NCBI GenBank assembly: GCA_963575745.1
Contig: CAUYUJ010019082.1
Coordinates: 494,126-558,125 of the forward strand
Length of the DNA: 64,000 bases
Origin: Prorocentrum cordatum
Taxonomy: Eukaryota; Sar; Dinophyceae; Prorocentrales; Prorocentraceae
Direction of reading: 5' to 3'
The notes below the pieces were generated by a model that searched no databases, was not told the origin of the DNA, and was given only the letters and a program-made list of their open reading frames with translations. This document shows, in pieces, positions 61,701 through 64,000 of the stretch (position 1 is the first letter of the stretch; every line of letters begins with the position of its first letter). A program made the position numbers and the translations under genes.

Positions 61701-64000
61701 CGTGACCAAAGGGCACGTCGCCCCCGCTGCCAGGAGAGCTCCCAGAACTGGGAGCTTCGCAACAGCTGTCGCACAGGCACACCCAGCCAGCACCGTCCCC
61801 GTAGTGCCGAAGGCGGGGGAGGCCATGCCCGCCGCGAGGATCATCCTAGGGGCCTGGTAGGACGTGAGGAGGCCCCGCAGCAACCTGAGGTTGAACCCGA
61901 ACCGTACCGCATTCGCCCAGAGCACGTCGTGCCGCACGTGCTCATAGAACTTGCTAATGTCCAGGAAGAGGCTCGCGGCCTCGAACTGCAGGTTCGACTT
62001 CGCGAACCCCGCGAAACAGTTGTGCAGCCAACCTGCCCTCTCACAGTCCCGCCCATCGCGTCCCCAGAAGAAGGGGAAGTTGTGGTCGGCCTCCCAGCGT
62101 GCACAGCACGGTTGGCGAAGGCGCGACCAGAGCCGCAGGACCAACGGCAGCAGCGCTATGGGCCTTACCCCACCGTCTGCCTTCGGAATGAAAACCATCA
62201 GGGAGACCTGCCCGTGGATCGATGCAGGGGCCTCGTCGTAGGCCGCCAGGATGTCCAGGATGCGCAGCTGCAGCGCCACTGGCAGAAGGAGGATCTGCCG
62301 AGGGCGCAGGGAGTCGCACCCGAGGCCCACAGAAGGGCTGTAGCGCTTGCAGGCCGCCTGGAGCTGCTCCAGCGAGATGGGGGGCAGCTGCCACTCGCCC
62401 ACGTCCCAGCTGCTGGCCCCTGCGCCCGAGGCAAACCCATCCTGGAGCCACAGCTTCTGCCAGACCCTCGTGAGCTCGCCAATCGCTGCCATGCCCACCA
62501 GCCTCTTGCCCGAGTCGGCGTCCCTGACCGTCGGCGGGGGCGTCGCCTTCGAGAAGCGGTGGGCCAGGCGACCGCCCTTCTCGACCGCTGTCTGGGCCCA
62601 GCTGCGCCAGGCCTGGGCGCTCTGAGCCGCATCGCGGCGCTGCGAAGCACTGAGCAGCCCTTGGAGGTCCCGAACTGCCTCAGGGCTGCCGCGGACGCCC
62701 GCCTGGTACACCAGGTCGCTCAACCGCTCAGGAGCAGCACCAGGAAGACCCTGACCGACCGAGTCGTCCGCCTCCTGCAGCGCCTCCATCAAGAGCTGCG
62801 CTCTGAGCTCGGCCTGGTGCTCGTACCAGTCCGCATGCCGAGGGTGCCATCGGCCAGTGCTCTCCGCGCGCACCCGCTGGAGGGCCACGTCGAGACAGCT
62901 CCTTAGGCGGTGTGTGAGGAGGCTGAACCTGAACCTGGCTTCCCGCCTGACCAGGGCGCTGAGCGGCTTGAGGGTCAGCCTCGGCCCCTCTCCTCTGCCG
63001 AGATGACGGGCCAGGTCAGCTTGGCCGATGCCGTGAATGCCGACCAGGGTGCCTTCTGCAGCTGCCGCCCACTCGCCGAAGGCGACGGAGAGGTTGGTCG
63101 GAGCAGAGCCCACGTCCCAGGACCACGAGACCTCCCTGGTCGTGACCTGCCCCTTCTTGCCAACCGAGTAGCGCACAATCTCCGCGCCCTCGTGTGCACG
63201 GAGGAGCTCAGGGGCTACCTCGGGGAAGCGGGCGGGCCTGGACGGAACCTCGACCAGCGCATCCGCACGCACATCCTGTAGGCGAAGGAGGACAGGGCGG
63301 TGCGGGTGCAGACCAAAGCCCTCGAGCGTGGTGGCACAAGAGGCCGTACATGCAGCCAACGCCGCCGAGGCCACGAACCAGTCGTAGAGGTGGTCACAGC
63401 CCTCGGCATGGCACGTCGCCTCCGAGGGCCCAAGGACGTGCCCCCGCACTGCCGCGGGCCAGCCCAACTCCTCCAGGGGCTCGGGCTCCATGTTGAAGTC
63501 CGCTTGGAGGACCCACGGGATGTCTGCACCGAAGCCCGTCACCTCCGAGATGGCCGAAAACAAGTCGAGGTTGATGCCTCGGGGGCCCAGAGAGTGCTGA
63601 AAGTAACCAGCAAGCACCAGAAGTCGTAGGCCCGAGGCTGCGGCAATCTCCACTCCGATGAGGCGGTGCCGCAATGCCGCGGGCAGCGGGGCCGCAGACT
63701 CGTCGGCCTGCAAGCCGTCCCGCACCAGGACCGCCACGCCGCCTGAGGTAGCCAGGGGCCCCTGCTTCTCCGTCAACACTGCCGCGTGGAGGAAGGCCGC
63801 GTACCCCAGGCCTCGGGCCTGAGCCGCCGCACTGGGCAGGCGCTCACGCGGGAGCCTCGTTTCCTGCAGCGCCACTACGTCGGGCCAGTAGTCATACGCC
63901 TTGAAGAAGGCCTCAATGACCTCAATGCTCCTGCTCCAAGTATTGCCATTGCAGCCGAGCACGACAAGGCCAGCTCGGAGCTGCTGGCCTCCCGCCCTGT
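58781..64000 (-). mobile_element. LINE-C: non-LTR retrotransposon with intact ORF2, 5' end outside window
   Basis: A single frame with endonuclease, RT, zinc knuckle, RNase H and a long C-terminal region enters from the right edge and stops at 59106. The 3' untranslated stretch (59105-58900) is followed by CGCTTCGCGCATTTGGCGCT and a tail (58850-58781) that reads GGCCTCGGGC...CTTTTAGCCTT...AGGCCCCGCAGC, ending in one 20-bp satellite unit. This tail is shared with elements A and B. Right after it come two CTCGAG-type motifs and the inverted satellite. The intact frame makes it the best candidate for a recently active element here. Confidence 0.88.
59106..64000 (-). CDS. LINE-C ORF2: endonuclease, RT, RNase H (5' partial, intact)
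   Basis: The frame is open from the window edge (LVVLGCNGNTW at the start) for over 1618 codons. Counting from base 62 of the last line (63962): endonuclease 1-230 with VVALQETRLP (E34), LQADFNMEP (D155, N157), CDHLYDWFV and LHPHRPVLL in place of SDH; RT about 560-800 with VFIPKADGGVRPIALLP, LFLDISKFYEHVRHD (motif A), LAGCACATAVAKL (motif B) and NVVDDISL (motif C); zinc knuckle CCACQAPRGSLWHRLFECP near 1110; RNase H about 1185-1335 with LYLDGSALD, AKDGEDFAVWML, ILIDCASTVSCL and GNGHADRWAKAGAELH, a full D-E-D-D/H set. The last 280 residues hold a CX2C (ACTHCGAYARLGG) and a Lys/Arg-rich end. It nicks target DNA and copies its RNA there. Confidence 0.92.
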   Translation of the reverse strand, partial: RAGGQQLRAGLVVLGCNGNTWSRSIEVIEAFFKAYDYWPDVVALQETRLPRERLPSAAAQARGLGYAAFLHAAVLTEKQGPLATSGGVAVLVRDGLQADESAAPLPAALRHRLIGVEIAAASGLRLLVLAGYFQHSLGPRGINLDLFSAISEVTGFGADIPWVLQADFNMEPEPLEELGWPAAVRGHVLGPSEATCHAEGCDHLYDWFVASAALAACTASCATTLEGFGLHPHRPVLLRLQDVRADALVEVPSRPARFPEVAPELLRAHEGAEIVRYSVGKKGQVTTREVSWSWDVGSAPTNLSVAFGEWAAAAEGTLVGIHGIGQADLARHLGRGEGPRLTLKPLSALVRREARFRFSLLTHRLRSCLDVALQRVRAESTGRWHPRHADWYEHQAELRAQLLMEALQEADDSVGQGLPGAAPERLSDLVYQAGVRGSPEAVRDLQGLLSASQRRDAAQSAQAWRSWAQTAVEKGGRLAHRFSKATPPPTVRDADSGKRLVGMAAIGELTRVWQKLWLQDGFASGAGASSWDVGEWQLPPISLEQLQAACKRYSPSVGLGCDSLRPRQILLLPVALQLRILDILAAYDEAPASIHGQVSLMVFIPKADGGVRPIALLPLVLRLWSRLRQPCCARWEADHNFPFFWGRDGRDCERAGWLHNCFAGFAKSNLQFEAASLFLDISKFYEHVRHDVLWANAVRFGFNLRLLRGLLTSYQAPRMILAAGMASPAFGTTGTVLAGCACATAVAKLPVLGALLAAGATCPLVTPRNVVDDISLQAVGTARLVKLQMVAASCEVVRRLREQRLPLNESKSVFLASSPQLAKELSEAWAEQGFTFKRGLQARNLGTDANITRRGVHEGAVRAGSGLRRGRRLGVLRSAGAATEMVHRAGPTAAMLWGRTVTGVPDKELHSWRLAAVRSAGKFPKGASLGLRLRVVEVMRSTDLDPSPALLRAAVQMAASLLQSGEVPLRMFESAVQEAVQRHAGAAAPWVHCRTPVDALALSLTRVGWRLVQGARLATDDGHLLDLRMLGPRELGLLAAAGARRASDKAELARLGHGALPQSPLFWEAFAEVLGPGSKLSHREKAAVVSFLSNAHWPQTRLHSAGEREHARCCACQAPRGSLWHRLFECPVLAGARRDSTSDRLRRCAHRARGRGEEAGECFARCWLPQPPRAAPRSDAMSVMWCNRPADGLLGGRLYLDGSALDPEHESLRRAGWSIVQCDSDGNMECAVYGSVRQDLCPFQTAKDGEDFAVWMLSRFLGPSVDEILIDCASTVSCLTLGKKYATAASKPNAHLWEGIYASLDVDTLKVTKVAAHCTARDVLDGKITEADLRGNGHADRWAKAGAELHRTSPVARREFFGTMELVRELSCWVAQASLIWQGIEVKDCEGLPEGSERAAVSFAVPVAEPASSRPPVSGSGDGWASAARAGGVSLGAAAFVVVGHVLAYAKCGEGAAEQELMACTHCGAYARLGGRSGAAPKLKEQCPGSAGLPKGRRDQRARWQQGRHPAGTPHSGSKRVGASVPSLRKEDVVPMAARVRFLEWLGVRPDDAPGGEAADAGRGPPSGAAAAGEAEAEPVAPDSSGASREAWLSAYGLDEASLLEWSAAAETAREDRRKRRRRAEGDEGE

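Overview
This window looks like nuclear DNA of a dinoflagellate. The main evidence is the dinoflagellate spliced leader (DinoSL, 21 nt, CCGTAGCC...GGCTCAAG), printed in genomic DNA on the minus strand at 5330-5350, 51755-51775 and 55517-55537, in each case just 5' of an ORF. That is the mark of trans-spliced mRNAs copied back into the genome. GC-rich coding sequence, Copia, LINE and tyrosine-recombinase retroelements of dinoflagellate type, and a very high repeat load agree with this. The species cannot be fixed from sequence alone. I see no confident single-copy host gene, rRNA, tRNA or CRISPR array. Almost every recognisable coding region belongs to a mobile element and lies on the minus strand.

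Layout. 1-5350: LINE-A (ORF1, then endonuclease/RT/RNase H), cut by the window start and capped by two tandem DinoSL copies. 5351-9551: a GGCC-rich minisatellite made of composite units with an AT-rich core, plus a hypothetical broken gene near 7.6-8.3 kb. 9552-19702: a Ty1/copia element with LTRs, primer-binding site, gag-protease, extra membrane-anchored ORF, integrase, RT and RNase H, inserted in that minisatellite. 19703-20360: a second copy of 5819-6480. 20557-21787: a broken polytopic membrane protein gene of lower GC. 23752-28087: LINE-B, heavily frameshifted. 28.4-39.4 kb: tandem repeats of many kinds (ATC arrays, GGGCTATA octamers, a 77-bp minisatellite, an about 160-bp satellite split by a 1.65-kb element with terminal inverted repeats and an 8-bp target duplication). 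41.3-49.5 kb: the GGCC minisatellite in reverse orientation, holding a PAT-like tyrosine-recombinase retrotransposon (42491-48616) with split direct repeats and a cytosine-methyltransferase-like domain. 49.6-58.8 kb: two DinoSL-capped single-gene retroelements, a 1.65-kb segmental duplication, a 20-bp satellite that turns into its own inverted copy at 57352/57353, and three double-hairpin elements. 58.8-64 kb: LINE-C with an intact reading frame running off the right edge.

How the parts fit. LINE-C and the two capped single-gene elements share a 3' tail that ends in the unit of the 20-bp satellite, and two of the DinoSL copies begin exactly where satellite stops. The simplest reading is that a LINE enzyme recognises this tail, moves partner transcripts that carry it, and that new copies land in tails of old copies, building head-to-tail arrays and the satellite. 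This is inference; the shared tails and exact SL junctions are seen directly.
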